DNA from: Turbatrix aceti
Taxonomy: Eukaryota; Nematoda; Chromadorea; Rhabditida; Panagrolaimidae
NCBI GenBank assembly: GCA_963969345.1
Contig: OZ017767.1
Span: forward strand, 248,001-312,000
Length of the DNA stretch: 64,000 nucleotides
Direction of reading: 5' to 3'
Every line of letters starts with the position of its first letter. Position 1 is the stretch's first letter. Shown in pieces: positions 63,101 to 64,000 of this stretch. The notes under the pieces are model-generated. The model had not been told where the DNA came from and did no database searches. It saw only the letters and a list, made by a program, of their open reading frames with translations. Position numbers and translations under genes: made by a program.

Positions 63101-64000
63101 CTCCTGTGCAAGCTTAGCGGAACCCCACACCTTATTGTGCTACGATCGCTCTCACTGTCTGTGCCACAGAAACAAAACCTTGGCGTAAGCACGGGGACAA
63201 AAGCAGTGTTTGCGCATACTTTACCAACTTTTTTCCACTAATTTTTGAAATGCATAATTTTTTGATATGCTTGTGACGTCAGTAGAAAGTTCTTTGAATT
63301 CTGAGTCGAATACAATTTTCAGAAAGAATTAATGATCAAACTGACATCAGAATTGTCACCGCTGTTAACCTTCGCCGTCGTTAGTCAGATTCGACTCTAA
63401 ATTTATGAATGACCGTAAAAGGCAGTAAATGCAACATGTATAGTTCAGTGGGTGTGCACCGCAGCTTCTAGTTGCTCCATCTTTTTGCCCAGGTGTCAAT
63501 TCCATGCCGACGTGTTATTTTTTTTGACAACAAGGTTTTTAATTTTTATTTAAAGTTAAAACACCCCTCAGGGGCCATTCAAGTGATCAATTTTACCATT
63601 CAAGTGATCTAGTTTACACTCAAAATCATGCCACAATTCACGTGTTAGGTTTTTCCGAGTTAACTTTTGGCAGGCTACAAACCGCGTAATTCGTTTTGAC
63701 AAAATTTTTATAATAACTGTTCAAAAATATCCGCCTTTATACCAACATTTTTCATTTTTATTTTAATTCACGATCCATGCAAAAAAAAACTAATATTTTT
63801 GACATTGCCAATTTTTTGTTATACGGAGAAAACATAAAAAAAAATTGAACGCGTACAGAATTGAACCGGGGTCACAAAACGGTAAAAGAAGTACGCATAA
63901 CAACCACATACGGACACTCTAGACTACGGCGACTTGTTTGCAGATCATTACTTCTTTGCAATAAACTCCTTTTTACTGCAGTAGCGACTGACATTGGGCA

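Larger units (their letters stand above)
56627..64000 (+). repeat. 1,695-bp tandem satellite array, four full copies plus a partial
   Basis: Copies at 56627-58321, 58322-60016, 60017-61711, 61712-63406 and 63407-64000 (cut by the window end). Differences between copies are single bases, such as GCATGGTGTT/GCATGATGTT and AACCAAACG/AACAAAACG. The unit holds internal variants of ACAAGCTTTTTGC(G/A)TA and two copies of GCGTAAGCACGGGG. The recurring 140- and 82-codon frames start with TTG or are reading-frame accidents of the repeat; I do not call them genes. Confidence 0.97.

Noticed and set aside
57681..63188. Recurring 140-codon (and overlapping 91-, 83- and 82-codon) frames in the 1,695-bp copies
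   Set aside because: The 140-codon frame begins at TTG and others lie on both strands of the same sequence. Cys/His/Arg-rich composition without any domain; conservation is explained by tandem duplication.

Overview
The window reads as nuclear DNA of a nematode. The evidence is three small MSP-domain genes of the nematode sperm-specific SSP/MSD type, many 43-64 nt introns ending in (T)nCAG, possible spliced-leader acceptors just upstream of several start codons, and AT-rich spacers. All gene models were spliced by eye. Each joins into one open frame, but none has been checked against transcripts or a database.

Layout. 1-912: a single-domain TIMP. 913-8200: AT-rich spacer. 8201-9512: a FLYWCH zinc-finger regulator with a Q-rich tail (FLH/PEB-1-like). 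10418-12394: three SSP/MSD-type MSP-domain genes, two of them a divergent near-identical pair, with a hAT-like MITE beside them. 12511-14651 (-): mitochondrial aspartyl-tRNA synthetase. It is divergent from a mitochondrial-type glycerol-3-phosphate acyltransferase at 15149-18500, whose second intron holds a second hAT-like MITE. 19047-20189 (-): eIF4E. 21666-24185 (-): an unrecognised four-exon gene with a PLDLS (CtBP-type) motif. 24186-37995: about 14 kb with no supportable gene. 37996-38387: an LC8-type dynein light chain, tail-to-tail with a 20-exon FANCD2 orthologue at 38419-45978 (-). 46273-46530 (-): a doubtful two-exon small gene.

From 46.8 kb to the end the DNA is satellite. About two inverted copies of a 1,695-bp unit (one carrying a MULE-transposase-like insert) are followed by a 505-bp tandem array of about 12 copies, a 200-N gap, and at least 4.3 direct copies of the same 1,695-bp unit running off the window. 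The two satellites share a tract of about 200 bp that carries tRNA-like A- and B-box sequences. They therefore look like related, tRNA-derived repeat families arranged as a very large inverted repeat around the 505-bp array.

The genes are unrelated housekeeping and tissue genes with no operon evident. The most noteworthy signals are the satellite architecture, an ~87-bp repeat found only inside introns (six of the seven introns over 380 nt), and a FANCD2 that appears to lack the conserved monoubiquitination lysine.
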